Position numbers and translations under genes: made by a program
The notes under the pieces: model-generated
Database searches by the model: none
Seen by the model: only the letters and a program-made list of their open reading frames with translations
What the model was told of the DNA's origin: nothing
DNA from: Pseudolabrys sp035718275
Lineage (GTDB): Bacteria > Pseudomonadota > Alphaproteobacteria > Rhizobiales > Xanthobacteraceae
NCBI GenBank assembly: GCA_035718275.1
Contig: DASTHI010000015.1
Coordinates: forward strand, 1 to 64,000
DNA: 64,000 nucleotides
Direction of reading: 5' to 3'
In this document: positions 34,991 through 44,561 of the stretch, one piece after another
Numbering within the stretch: position 1 is the first letter of the stretch
Layout of the letters: each line of letters opens with the position of its first letter

Positions 34991-36858
34991 GCGGTCTTCG
35001 CCGTGGATTTCTTGGCACGGCGGACGTGCGCGACAAGCAAGGTCAAGGCCGCCGGCGTGATGCCGTCGATACAACTTGCATGTCCAATCGTGCGCGGACG
35101 GTGGGTCTGCAATTTCTGCTTCATCTCGTTGGACAGGCCGGGCAGCGCGGAATAGTCGAAATCTTCCGGCAACACGACACTTTCGTCCCTGCGATAGGCG
35201 GCAATGTCGGCTGCCTGGCGAGATAGATAGACCTCATACTTTGCGTCGATCTCGATCTGCTCCGCAATGCCGGGCGCAATCGAGCCCAGACGCGGCCAGA
35301 TTGCCGCGAGCTGAGCGATCGTCACTCCCGGATATGAGAGGAGCTCGAACGCAGTCCGGCGCTGGCCGTCCCTGTTGAGCGAAAGCCCGTAGCGCTCCGC
35401 CTCTTTCGGGGTGAGCGAAACAGATTTGGCATAATCGCGGCCATCTCTGAGCGCGGCCGACTTTTCCCGGTGCGCCCGTGCGCGCGTTTCACCGACGCAG
35501 CCAATAGCCAGCCCCAAATCCGTAAGTCTTTGATCCGCATTGTCGGCCCGCAACTGCAGACGATATTCGGCCCGGGAAGTGAACATGCGATAGGGCTCGG
35601 TAACTCCGCGGCGAACCAGGTCGTCGATCATGACGCCGAGGTAGCCCTGCGCGCGGTCGATGATGATCCCGGCGCGTCGGGAAGCGAAAGCCGCAGCATT
35701 CAAGCCTGCCAAGAGGCCCTGTGCGGCCGCCTCTTCATAGCCCGTCGTGCCGTTGATCTGCCCAGCCAGGAACAGTCCCCGCAACCGATGGGTCTCGAGC
35801 GTGGGCGCGAGCTCCCGCGGATCGACATAGTCATATTCGATGGCATAGCCGGGGCGGACGATGCGGGCATTTTCGAGCCCTGGTATCGTCGCAACCAACG
35901 CGCGCTGAACGTCCTCGGGAAGCGACGTCGAAATTCCATTGGGGTAAACCGTCGGGTCGTCGAGACCTTCCGGCTCGAGGAAAATCTGATGGCCGTCGCG
36001 CTCTCCGAATTTAACGATCTTGTCTTCAATTGAGGGACAGTAGCGCGGGCCACGGCTCGCGATTTGTCCCGAATACATTGGCGAGCGGTGCACATTGTCG
36101 CGAACGATTCGATGCGTCGCCTCGTTCGTCCGCGTGATGCCGCATTCGATCTGAGGATTCTCGATGCGCTCGGTCAAACTTGAAAACGGATCCGGCGGAT
36201 CGTCGCCCCGCTGCATCTCAAGGCTGGACCAATCGATCGTGCGGCCGTCGAGCCGCGGCGGCGTCCCGGTCTTCAGTCGTCCAAGTGCGAAGCCCAATTC
36301 CCTGAACGTGCGTGAAAGGCCCAAAGCGGGCCCCTCCCCGACCCTTCCGGCCGGAATCGTTTTTTCGCCGATGTGAATGAGACCGCAAAGGAATGTCCCC
36401 GTGGTCACAACGACGGCGCCCGCCGGGATCTCCCGACCTTCGAGGAGCCTGATGCCGCACAGCGATCCATTTACGATGCGCAGGTCATCCACTTCCCCCT
36501 CAACCACGGTGAGATTCGGCGTGGCGCGGATGGCTTCTTGCATCGCGCGCGCATAGAGCTTGCGGTCAGCCTGGGCCCGGGGGCCGCGCACGGCCGGTCC
36601 CTTGCGGCGGTTCAGCACTCGGAACTGGATACCGCCGCTGTCGGCCACGCGGCCCATCAGACCGTCGAGCGCATCGATTTCCCTTACGAGGTGACCCTTG
36701 CCCAGGCCGCCAATGGCTGGGTTGCAGGACATCGCACCGACTGTCGGAAAGCGATGCGTCACTAAGGCGGTCTTTGCCCCCATCCGGGCAGCAGCGGCTG
36801 CGGCCTCACATCCGGCGTGCCCCCCGCCGACCACCACGACATCAAATCCAGCAAGCAT
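34987..36858 (-). CDS. mnmG: tRNA uridine-5-carboxymethylaminomethyl synthase MnmG
   Basis: 623 aa, family length. FAD fold VVVGGGHAGCEAAAAAARMG at the N-terminus; family blocks CNPAIGGLGKGHLVREIDALDG, FRVLNRRKGPAVRGPRAQ, GTFLCGLIHIGEKTIPAGR, and RGPRYCPSIEDKIVKF with the catalytic Cys. The GIDA C-terminal domain is LPGLSNEMKQKLQTHRPRTIGHA. With MnmE it makes cmnm5U or nm5U at wobble U34. Its stop overlaps the rsmG start. A second parS-like site lies just upstream. Confidence 0.98.
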   Translation of the reverse strand: MLAGFDVVVVGGGHAGCEAAAAAARMGAKTALVTHRFPTVGAMSCNPAIGGLGKGHLVREIDALDGLMGRVADSGGIQFRVLNRRKGPAVRGPRAQADRKLYARAMQEAIRATPNLTVVEGEVDDLRIVNGSLCGIRLLEGREIPAGAVVVTTGTFLCGLIHIGEKTIPAGRVGEGPALGLSRTFRELGFALGRLKTGTPPRLDGRTIDWSSLEMQRGDDPPDPFSSLTERIENPQIECGITRTNEATHRIVRDNVHRSPMYSGQIASRGPRYCPSIEDKIVKFGERDGHQIFLEPEGLDDPTVYPNGISTSLPEDVQRALVATIPGLENARIVRPGYAIEYDYVDPRELAPTLETHRLRGLFLAGQINGTTGYEEAAAQGLLAGLNAAAFASRRAGIIIDRAQGYLGVMIDDLVRRGVTEPYRMFTSRAEYRLQLRADNADQRLTDLGLAIGCVGETRARAHREKSAALRDGRDYAKSVSLTPKEAERYGLSLNRDGQRRTAFELLSYPGVTIAQLAAIWPRLGSIAPGIAEQIEIDAKYEVYLSRQAADIAAYRRDESVVLPEDFDYSALPGLSNEMKQKLQTHRPRTIGHASCIDGITPAALTLLVAHVRRAKKSTAKTA

Positions 36859-36922
36859 TCAAATCCCTCGCGCGGCCTTCTAGCGAAGCATCTTAGAGCG
36901 GTCAAAAACGTGACTTCAGAAT

Positions 36923-36938
36923 TGTTTCACGTGGAACG
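36923..36938. promoter_or_regulatory. parS-like site upstream of mnmG
   Basis: TGTTTCACGTGGAACG matches parS at 14 of 16 positions, with the central TTTCACGTG core intact. It lies in the 162-bp mnmE-mnmG gap and is about 2 kb from the perfect site in rsmG. It may add to ParB loading or control mnmG. Confidence 0.8.
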
Positions 36939-37020
36939 TTGCGCTGGTCTTGTTGACCCTGCCCTTGAGCCTCTATCCCCAGCCGCGCCTTATCAGTTCA
37001 GTCGGATACGTTGCTGCGAT

Positions 37021-38472
37021 TTATTTGCCGACACAAAAATCACGGAAGATGCGATCAAGCACATCCTCTACGTCAATTCGCCCGGTAAGCCGGCCCAAAG
37101 ATCGACTCGCGATCCGGAGTTCCTCAGCAAGGAGGTCCTCGTCGCCACGCATCTCAGGCTTGAGCGCGCGGTTTAAAGCCGCTCGCGTTTCCTCGAGGGC
37201 GCGCCTGTGCCGCTCGCGGGTAACGAGCGAAGCCTCGGCACCGCCCATAGAATCCTTTGCAAAGCTGGCCAACTGGCCAATAAGCCTGGCGATGCCACTA
37301 CCCTCGACGGCCGAAACAGTGAAATGATATTCACATTTCGTCAATGGAAATTCATTACTTGTGATAAGTTCTTTGTTAACCTCACTGGCTAGCTCCGGGT
37401 TAACGTTAACGCCTGGAGCTTTCGTATTGTGAATTTGACATTCAGCTTCATTTCTTTCCCGCACTTGCTCCGGCACTAAGTCGATCTTGTTTTGCACGAG
37501 CCAAATTCGCTCGCCTGCTTGCGGTGGCAATTGTGCATTCAAAGGACGACTTGCGTCGATCACCCAGAGCACAAGATCTGCCGCGGCGGCCCGTTCGCGC
37601 GCCCGACGCACGCCCTCAATCTCGACGGGATCCTGGGAATCTCGAATCCCCGCAGTATCGAGCAGCGTGACCGGCCAGCCATCCAAATCAAGATGCGTCT
37701 CAATGACATCTCGTGTCGTTCCTGCATATGGCGACACGATCGCCGCTTCGCGCCTGGCGATGCGATTAAGGAGGGTCGATTTTCCGGCATTAGGCGGACC
37801 TGCGATAGCCACGACCAAACCCTCGCGGAGCCGTTCGCCGCGCCTGTTGTCGGCAAGCACGGCTCCAATTTCGTTTTCGAGGGCGCGAACGACCACGATT
37901 GCCGGGGTGACTAGGTCCTCTGGAACATCTGCTTCATCGGAAAAATCGATCCGCGCTTCGATCAGGGCAAGCGCATCAATGAGCCGCTGGCGCCAGGTCT
38001 CGGCATGACGAGCAAGCGCACCAGTCATGTGAGTGAAGGATTGCCGACGTTGCGCTTCCGTTTCCGCCATGACCAGATCAGCGAGACCTTCGACCGCGGT
38101 TAGATCGAGCTTGCCATTCTCGAAAGCGCGCCGGGTGAATTCACCTGGCTCCGCCGGGCGAAGACCTTCGATCACGGAAAGAGCGGCAAACACTGCTTCG
38201 ATGACAGCCCGGCCTCCATGCACCTGAAGCTCGGCAACGTCTTCGCCCGTCTCGCTGTTCGGAGACGGAAACCAAAGCGCCAATGCGTAATCGATCGTGA
38301 CGCCACCACGACCGGTAATCTTTGCCAGAGTTGCCATTCGCGGCGCGGGCAATCTTCCTGTCAGGATCTCGAGCGCAGCTCCCGCGCGCGGTCCCGATAG
38401 GCGCACGACGGCAATCGCTGCGGGCGGGCGGCCGGACGAAAGAGCGTAGATGGTGTCGCGTGGTGGAGACAT
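37021..38472 (-). CDS. mnmE: tRNA modification GTPase MnmE, with in-frame insertion in the G domain
   Basis: 483 aa from ATG 38472 (MSPPRDTIYALSSG). N-terminal folate-binding domain: IAVVRLSGPRAG, GEFTRRAFENGKLDLTAVEGLADL. G domain: G1 GPPNAGKSTLLNR, G3 LLDTAGIRDS, G4 NKIDL about residue 322-326, and G5 VSA about 384. The C-terminus is FCVGK, matching the catalytic CxGK motif. Between G4 and G5 there are about 56 residues rather than the usual ~17-20; this part is AT-rich in DNA and contains palindromes. It partners with MnmG. It is divergent from the cyclase gene. Confidence 0.96.
   Translation of the reverse strand: MSPPRDTIYALSSGRPPAAIAVVRLSGPRAGAALEILTGRLPAPRMATLAKITGRGGVTIDYALALWFPSPNSETGEDVAELQVHGGRAVIEAVFAALSVIEGLRPAEPGEFTRRAFENGKLDLTAVEGLADLVMAETEAQRRQSFTHMTGALARHAETWRQRLIDALALIEARIDFSDEADVPEDLVTPAIVVVRALENEIGAVLADNRRGERLREGLVVAIAGPPNAGKSTLLNRIARREAAIVSPYAGTTRDVIETHLDLDGWPVTLLDTAGIRDSQDPVEIEGVRRARERAAAADLVLWVIDASRPLNAQLPPQAGERIWLVQNKIDLVPEQVRERNEAECQIHNTKAPGVNVNPELASEVNKELITSNEFPLTKCEYHFTVSAVEGSGIARLIGQLASFAKDSMGGAEASLVTRERHRRALEETRAALNRALKPEMRGDEDLLAEELRIASRSLGRLTGRIDVEDVLDRIFRDFCVGK
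37318..37480. repeat. AT-rich palindromic in-frame insert within mnmE
   Basis: The DNA is visibly more AT-rich than the flanks. It contains the perfect 12-bp palindrome GTTAACGTTAAC flanked by AGCTCC and GGAGCT arms, and outer TTCACA/TTGTGAA blocks. The reading frame stays open through it. It resembles in principle the in-frame palindromic elements of Rickettsia, but homology is not claimed. Confidence 0.45.
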
Positions 38473-38708
38473 TTGCGGCGCACGGAAGCGCCGCGGCGGG
38501 CAGGGGTCAAGTCCCTTATTTTGCGGCGGAATCGGAGCCGCCACTTACTGTGCCAAACTGCGCACTCAAGAAAAATTAGAAAGACAAAGAGTTTCGCAGC
38601 CCTGGAAGTTGAAGCCGACCGCCCACGCTCAAATGCGGCTGACGCTGCGTGCGAATTCCGTGCCCGGCTATATGATCTTGCCTCACAAGACGACACGGAG
38701 GAGAGCAC

Positions 38709-39518
38709 ATGAGAAGTCCAAAAACTTTTCTTCTTCTAGTCCCGCTGCTGCTCGGATTCGCGATTTGCTCCGGATCGGGCGCCGATGCGCAAGACGATCT
38801 CGCACGGGCGTATCGCATTATCTCATCAAAGCGCTTCGTCGATCTTACGCACGCGTTCGGGCCGGATTCTCCCGTATGGTCCGGCTTCGGCCAGGCGAAA
38901 ATGACGGCTGCTGCTGACCCGAAGACTCGCACGCCCTACACGGTTAAGGACAACGGCTTTCGAACTACGTTGTTTGAAATGGTCGGGCAATACGGTACGC
39001 ATGTCGATCCGCCGGCTCATTTCGATGCCGACGGAATCACGATGGACGAAATTCCGCTCAAACAGATGTTTCTGCCTCTCATTGTCCTCGACGACACGAT
39101 CCATCTCGAAAAAGATCCGAACCACGCATTCTCTCCTGCCGACCTGCGTGCATGGGAGAAAAAGCACGGGCGCGTTCCACGCGGATCGTTCGTTGCATTG
39201 CGGACCGACATGTACAAGGACTGGGATCATGACCCTGTCCGCTTCAAACGTACGTGGTTTCCAGCCTGGGACTTCGAAACCGTCAAGTTCCTGTACGAGA
39301 AGCGCGGCGTCATCGCGACGGGCCACGAATCGCTCGACACCGATACGACCGAGAAGATGCTGTCGGAGACCTACATCCTGCAACACGGTCATTACCAGAT
39401 TGAAGCCATGGCCAACCTCGACAAAGTGCCGCCGAAAGGGGCCCTGATCGTCGTGACATGGCCAAAAGTACGAAAGGGATTGGGATTTCCGGCAAGGGCA
39501 TTCGCGATCCTGCCCTGA
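38709..39518 (+). CDS. Cyclase-family metal-dependent hydrolase (KynB-like), secreted
   Basis: 269 aa. A signal peptide (FLLLVPLLLGFAICSGSGADA) predicts export. The cyclase fold begins FVDLTHAFGPDSPVWSGF and has the signature QYGTHVDPPAHFD, where His and Asp bind metal, then LPLIVLDD, RGSFVALRTDMYKDWD and IATGHESLDTD. Family members include bacterial kynurenine formamidase, but secreted forms of this length are uncharacterised. GGAGGAGAGCAC precedes ATG. It heads a short plus-strand block between mnmE and rho. Confidence 0.88.
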   Translation: MRSPKTFLLLVPLLLGFAICSGSGADAQDDLARAYRIISSKRFVDLTHAFGPDSPVWSGFGQAKMTAAADPKTRTPYTVKDNGFRTTLFEMVGQYGTHVDPPAHFDADGITMDEIPLKQMFLPLIVLDDTIHLEKDPNHAFSPADLRAWEKKHGRVPRGSFVALRTDMYKDWDHDPVRFKRTWFPAWDFETVKFLYEKRGVIATGHESLDTDTTEKMLSETYILQHGHYQIEAMANLDKVPPKGALIVVTWPKVRKGLGFPARAFAILP

Positions 39519-39599
39519 AGGCCTTCAATCCGACGCAGGAACGATTGCGCTCAAAGCGCAGTTCTACTGTCGTTCTCTGCTGAAACGCGAGGCCTTCGA

Positions 39600-40931
39600 A
39601 TGCCGGCCCGGCTCAGTCCCATTTGTGCCTGCCTCTTTGCGTTCCTGGTTGCCGGGTGTGGCGACAGTTCCAATCTGCCCGAGCACGCCTCAACAGGTCC
39701 ACGCCCGACGATTCCACCTCCCAACACGTCATTCATCCCAACGATTCATATCGCGCCTGCCAGGGGTTGGACGGAAGGCGAAAAGCCGGAAGCAGCTGCA
39801 GGTCTCGATGTAAATGCCTTCGCAAAACAATTGGACCACCCGCGCTGGCTCTTCGTGCTGCCGAACGGAGATGTACTGGTGGCTGAAAGCAACGCGCCGA
39901 AACGGCCCGAGGACAGTAAAGGCATCAAGGGGTGGGTGTATCAGGCTGTGCAGAGCTGGGCGGGCGCCGGAGTGCCGAGCGCAGACCGGATCACGATGCT
40001 GCGCGACAGAGACGGCGACGGGGTCGCGGAAATGCGCACCGTGTTTCTCAAAGATCTGCACTCACCATTTGGCATGGCACTGATCGGCGATGAACTATAT
40101 GTCGCGAATGCCGACTCCATCGTCAAATTCAAATACCAGGGCGGCGCGACTGAAATCACATCCCGGGGCGAGAAGGTGGCTGATCTTCCGGGTGGGCCGA
40201 TCAACCATCATTGGACGAAAAACATCATTCCTAGCAAGGACGGCAGCAGGCTGTATGCAACCGTGGGCTCGAACAGCAACGCCGCCGAGAACGGACTCGA
40301 CGCGGAAAAAATGCGTGCCGCCATCCTCGAAATAAATCCAAAAAACGGAGAGATCCGAACCTACGCCTCCGGGCTGCGCAATCCGAACGGCATGGGCTGG
40401 GAGCCGCATACCGGACAGCTCTGGACCGTTGTCAATGAGCGTGACGAACTCGGCCGCGATCTCGTACCCGACTATTCGACGTCAGTGAAGGAGGGTGGCT
40501 TTTGCGGATGGCCCTTCAGCTATTGGGGTCATCACGTCGACGACCGCGTGCAGCCGCAAGATCCCGAGCGCGTACAAAATGCGATCGTTCCTGATTACGC
40601 TCTCGGAAACCACGTGGCGCCGCTCGGAACGACATTTGCGGAGGGAGCGAAGCTAGGTAATCGTTTCGTTAGCGGCGTCTTCATCGGAGAGCATGGATCA
40701 TGGAATCGAAAGCCGTTGAGTGGATACAAGGTCGTTTTTGTGTCCTTTGCGGAGGGGAAACCCCGCGGCGAGCCAATCGATATCCTCACCGGTTTCGTCA
40801 ATTCGGATGAGAAAGCGCTCGGACGCCCGGTTGGGATCACTATCGCGCGAGATCGCTCGCTCCTCGTCGCCGATGACGTGGGCAACACCGTGTGGCGCGT
40901 TAGCAAAGCTGCGCAGACCAGCAACCGTTAA
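39600..40931 (+). CDS. Sorbosone-dehydrogenase-like beta-propeller lipoprotein
   Basis: 443 aa. Lipobox VAGC with Cys20 predicts a lipoprotein. Propeller blades of the glucose/sorbosone dehydrogenase family follow: DHPRWLFVLPNGDVLVAES, DRDGDGVAEMRTVFLKDLHSPFGMAL, NHHWTKNII, YASGLRNPNGMGWEP, NERDELGRDLVPDY, FCGWPFSYWGHHVD, HVAPLGTTF, GEHGSWNR and GRPVGITI. Such proteins may bind PQQ and oxidise aldoses or sorbosone in the periplasm; cofactor and substrate are not proven by sequence. It lies 81 bp after the cyclase gene on the same strand. Confidence 0.9.
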   Translation: MPARLSPICACLFAFLVAGCGDSSNLPEHASTGPRPTIPPPNTSFIPTIHIAPARGWTEGEKPEAAAGLDVNAFAKQLDHPRWLFVLPNGDVLVAESNAPKRPEDSKGIKGWVYQAVQSWAGAGVPSADRITMLRDRDGDGVAEMRTVFLKDLHSPFGMALIGDELYVANADSIVKFKYQGGATEITSRGEKVADLPGGPINHHWTKNIIPSKDGSRLYATVGSNSNAAENGLDAEKMRAAILEINPKNGEIRTYASGLRNPNGMGWEPHTGQLWTVVNERDELGRDLVPDYSTSVKEGGFCGWPFSYWGHHVDDRVQPQDPERVQNAIVPDYALGNHVAPLGTTFAEGAKLGNRFVSGVFIGEHGSWNRKPLSGYKVVFVSFAEGKPRGEPIDILTGFVNSDEKALGRPVGITIARDRSLLVADDVGNTVWRVSKAAQTSNR

Positions 40932-40977
40932 GGCCGGCGGAATTCCCGCCAGGCCCGATCCACGCTAGGCTTCGACG

Positions 40978-43029
40978 ATGTCGTCGACGCAAGACCCAGG
41001 GCATGTGAACCGTCTCAGTCGGGCGACCTCGCCATATCTGATCCAGCACAAACACAATCCGGTGGATTGGTGGCCCTGGGGCCCCGAGGCGCTGGCTGAA
41101 GCCAAGCGATCGAATAAGCCCATTCTGCTTTCGGTTGGCTATGCCGCGTGCCACTGGTGCCACGTCATGGCGCACGAGTCGTTCGAAGATCCTGCGACCG
41201 CGCGCGTCATGAATGAGCTTTTCATCAACATCAAAGTCGACCGAGAGGAGCGACCGGATATCGATCAAATCTACATGAATGCCTTACATCTGCTCGGGGA
41301 GCAGGGCGGCTGGCCATTGACAATGTTTCTCACTCCGAATGCCGAACCGGTTTGGGGCGGGACTTACTTCCCCAAAGAATCGCGTTTCGGCCGGCCGGCT
41401 TTTGTTGACGTTCTGCGCGAGGTGGCACGGCTATTTCGGGAGGAGCCGAATAGAATCGAGCAAAACAGGGCTGCCCTGCTTTCCCGCCTGTCCGAGAAGG
41501 CGCGGCCCGCGGGCAAAGTAACCATCGGCCTGAAAGAGCTCGATTCTGCCGCCATGCAGATCGGCAACATGTTCGATCGCATCAATGGCGGGCTGCGTGG
41601 GGCGCCGAAGTTTCCACAGCCGTCCATACTCGAAATGCTATGGCGAGCGGGCCAGCGCACCGGCGACGCGCGATTCTTCGAAACCGTCGAATTCACGCTG
41701 GCGAGAATGAGCGAGGGCGGCATCTACGACCATCTCGGCGGCGGTTTCTCACGATATTCCGTGGACGAAAAATGGTTGGTGCCCCACTTCGAAAAGATGC
41801 TCTACGACAATGCACAGCTGCTGGAATTACTTGCGCTTGCCTGGGGGAGGAGCCGCCAATCTCTATTCGCTCAGCGCGCCAGGGAAACCGTCGCATGGCT
41901 GAACCGCGAAATGACCACACGCGAGGGCGCTTTTGCCGCTTCACTCGATGCCGACTCCGAAGGCGAGGAAGGCAAGTTCTATGTCTGGTCCTATGACGAG
42001 GTGATCCAGGCGCTGGGTGTCGAAGATGGAGAATTTTTCGCACGACATTACGACGTCACGCCAAGTGGAAACTTCGAAGGGCATAATATTCTCAATCGGC
42101 TATCGCAAAAGGCCTTCACATCCGACGATGCGGATCGACTCGCATTGCTTCGTTCCAAGCTACTTGCGGTACGCGACATGCGCGTGCGTCCCGGGCTCGA
42201 CGATAAGATCCTTGCTGACTGGAACGGCCTTATGATAGCGGCGCTCGTGAACGCGGGGATCATCTTGGAGGAGCCCGATTGGCTCGCAGCCGCGACCCGG
42301 GCATTCAACTTCATTGTCGAAACGATGAGCAGGGGAGACCGGCTTGGGCATTCCTGGCGTGAAGGCATGCTGCAGTCCCCTGGACTGGCCTCTGATTACG
42401 CCAACATGATCCGCGCAGCGCTTGCCCTGCACGAAGCGACAGGGAAGCGGGTGTATCTCGAACACGCATTGAGATGGCAAAACGCTCTCGATAGCCACTA
42501 TGCGGACGCCGAAACAGGGCGCTACTATCTTTCGGCCGACGATGCGCAGGATCTCTTGTTGCGGCCGCATTCGACGCAGGACGATGCGACACCCAATCCG
42601 AACGCGGTAACGGCGCAAAATCTCATCAGGTTCGCCGTGCTTGCGGGAGAGGGCGCCTGGCGTGACAAAGCCGATCGATTGCTGGAATCGGTACTGTCCA
42701 TCGCGGGGTCCAATCTTTTCGGTCATGTAGCACTGCTCAATGCTCTCGATCTGCGCTTGCGCACAGCCGAAATCATTGTCACTGGCCCGGACGCGGCCGA
42801 ATTTGCGCGGAGCGCGCTCAAGATTCCATTCACTGATCGCATCCTTGTACGGGCCGACAGTCCCGACGAGCTGCCGACGTCGCATCCCGCGCGTGAAAAG
42901 ATGACCGCCAGACCCGCGCGAAGTGCCGCATTTATATGTGTGGGCGAGCGCTGCTCACTGCCGATCACCGAGCCGGATGCGATTTTCGCTCGTGTTGCCG
43001 AAATGCGCAGCCCGAGCAGCATCACGTGA
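40978..43029 (+). CDS. DUF255 thioredoxin-like / six-hairpin protein (YyaL family)
   Basis: 683 aa, normal for the family. N-terminal thioredoxin-like DUF255: SPYLIQHKHNPVDWWPWG, KPILLSVGYAACHWCHVMAHESF (CHWC motif), NIKVDREERPDIDQIYM. The rest is an (alpha/alpha)6 barrel like N-acylglucosamine 2-epimerase: KFPQPSILEML, YDHLGGGFSRYSVDEKWLVPHFEKMLYDNAQLLEL, NGLMIAALVNAG. Mammalian SPATA20 belongs here; biochemistry is unsettled. It overlaps the next gene by GTGA. Confidence 0.92.
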   Translation: MSSTQDPGHVNRLSRATSPYLIQHKHNPVDWWPWGPEALAEAKRSNKPILLSVGYAACHWCHVMAHESFEDPATARVMNELFINIKVDREERPDIDQIYMNALHLLGEQGGWPLTMFLTPNAEPVWGGTYFPKESRFGRPAFVDVLREVARLFREEPNRIEQNRAALLSRLSEKARPAGKVTIGLKELDSAAMQIGNMFDRINGGLRGAPKFPQPSILEMLWRAGQRTGDARFFETVEFTLARMSEGGIYDHLGGGFSRYSVDEKWLVPHFEKMLYDNAQLLELLALAWGRSRQSLFAQRARETVAWLNREMTTREGAFAASLDADSEGEEGKFYVWSYDEVIQALGVEDGEFFARHYDVTPSGNFEGHNILNRLSQKAFTSDDADRLALLRSKLLAVRDMRVRPGLDDKILADWNGLMIAALVNAGIILEEPDWLAAATRAFNFIVETMSRGDRLGHSWREGMLQSPGLASDYANMIRAALALHEATGKRVYLEHALRWQNALDSHYADAETGRYYLSADDAQDLLLRPHSTQDDATPNPNAVTAQNLIRFAVLAGEGAWRDKADRLLESVLSIAGSNLFGHVALLNALDLRLRTAEIIVTGPDAAEFARSALKIPFTDRILVRADSPDELPTSHPAREKMTARPARSAAFICVGERCSLPITEPDAIFARVAEMRSPSSIT

Positions 43030-44561
43030 AGGCATCGCACTCCGTGTTGCTGCTCCACCGTGTCAATCCCCGAATTGTTCTTGCTGTTCTCTGCCTTGCG
43101 GCATTGTCACCGAGCCTCGTTGTCGAGATTCCGGCTATGGCCGATTACCCGAACCATTTGGCACGGATGTTTATCCTCAGCCGCGAGGCAGGACCTCACG
43201 CAAGCCCATTCTACGAGGTCGACTGGGAGCTCTATCCGAACCTGGCGATGGACCTTCTTGTTCCGCAGATCGCGAAAGCGATGAGTGTCGAGCACGCAAT
43301 GCGCCTGTTTCTTCTTGTCTCGCAGCTGCTGATCATCACAGGTGCCATGGCTCTCGAGCGCAGCGTCAAGGGTCAGACGTCGCTTGGCGGTTTCGCGGCG
43401 CTGGCTTTTCTCTACAGCCTGCCATTCGCATGGGGGTTCGTGAACTTTGAATTCGGTCTCGGACTTGCGCTCTGGTGCATTGCAGCGGCCCTTGCGCTGC
43501 AGGAAAAGCGATGGTCATTGCGCTTGGCGGTCCACACTGCCTCCACGCTCGTGCTGTTCATGGCGCATTTTTTTGCGCTCGGCGTCTATGGTTTCACCAT
43601 CGGCGTCCACGAACTGTGGCGCGCCCGCAGCCGGGCTGATGCGCTCCCCGAGCTGGGAGGTCGCCTTCTGCTGCTCGGCGCGCCGACGCTGCTCCTGCTC
43701 GCCCTAATGGTCTCATCGGGAGGCTCCATTGGCGGAAAAGGGACCGATTGGCTTTTTGCCTACAAGCCGCTGTGGCTTTTCCGCATCATGAGTGGTTTTA
43801 GCCAAACCCTTTCGGCAATTTGCGTCGTGTCTCTTGTAGCCGGAATCTATCTGCTTGCACGAAACGGCGCGCTCAGATTTGCCGCTTCCGGACCATGGCT
43901 CGCGGTGGGCTTTGTTCTGCTCTACATCCTCATGCCGTCGAGGTTGTTCGACACATCCTTTGTTGATTTAAGGATCATCGTCGCCGCTGCGTTGATCATG
44001 CCTGCATTCCTAAACGTCAAGTTTTCGGCGCGTGAATGGAGGCTTGCCTTTGCGATAGGCGCGGTTCTCATCACGCTCTCCAACATCGCACTCGTGCTTG
44101 CCGTGTGGCTTCCCTATCGCGCCGTTTATGCAGACATGATCGAGTCTTTTGGACGAATCAAGAAAGGATCGACAGTTCTCATCGGGCATTCGGGCGCAGG
44201 CAACGATCCACCTTTCAATGATCTAACTGAGTACCCGATCTACAACGCGCCGGTGCTTGCCGTACACTTCGCGGACGCGTTTGTTCCGAACCTGTTCACC
44301 GCGCCGGGCAAACAGCCGGTAAAGCCGCGGCCGAACTATGCCGCTCTCGATATCCCGTATGGCGGTCCTGTCCCTGTGGCAATTCTCAGCTCCATCGCCG
44401 AAGGCACAGCGCCAGCCGCGACGCCGCGATTCATCCGCGATTGGCCCCGGGAATTCGATTATCTTTATTTGTTAGGGCCGCGCATTTCCAATCCTTTGCC
44501 GAAGCTGCTCGAAGAGATTCAATCATCGCAGCGATTTGTACTGTATCGCGTACGAAAATAA
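43026..44561 (+). CDS. Polytopic membrane protein, function unknown
   Basis: 511 aa from GTG 43026, overlapping the DUF255 stop by four bases. It has about ten hydrophobic segments: IVLAVLCLAALSPSLVV, LFLLVSQLLIITGAMAL, LVLFMAHFFALGVYGF, LLLLGAPTLLLLALMV, AICVVSLVAGIYLLA, PWLAVGFVLLYILM, IVAAALIMPAFL and LAFAIGAVLITLSNIALVLAVWL. The first loop has the motif MADYPNHLARM, reminiscent of glycosyltransferase-like integral membrane proteins of the GT-C type. The C-terminal ~130 residues are soluble. I cannot assign a substrate. Confidence 0.8.
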   Translation: MKASHSVLLLHRVNPRIVLAVLCLAALSPSLVVEIPAMADYPNHLARMFILSREAGPHASPFYEVDWELYPNLAMDLLVPQIAKAMSVEHAMRLFLLVSQLLIITGAMALERSVKGQTSLGGFAALAFLYSLPFAWGFVNFEFGLGLALWCIAAALALQEKRWSLRLAVHTASTLVLFMAHFFALGVYGFTIGVHELWRARSRADALPELGGRLLLLGAPTLLLLALMVSSGGSIGGKGTDWLFAYKPLWLFRIMSGFSQTLSAICVVSLVAGIYLLARNGALRFAASGPWLAVGFVLLYILMPSRLFDTSFVDLRIIVAAALIMPAFLNVKFSAREWRLAFAIGAVLITLSNIALVLAVWLPYRAVYADMIESFGRIKKGSTVLIGHSGAGNDPPFNDLTEYPIYNAPVLAVHFADAFVPNLFTAPGKQPVKPRPNYAALDIPYGGPVPVAILSSIAEGTAPAATPRFIRDWPREFDYLYLLGPRISNPLPKLLEEIQSSQRFVLYRVRK

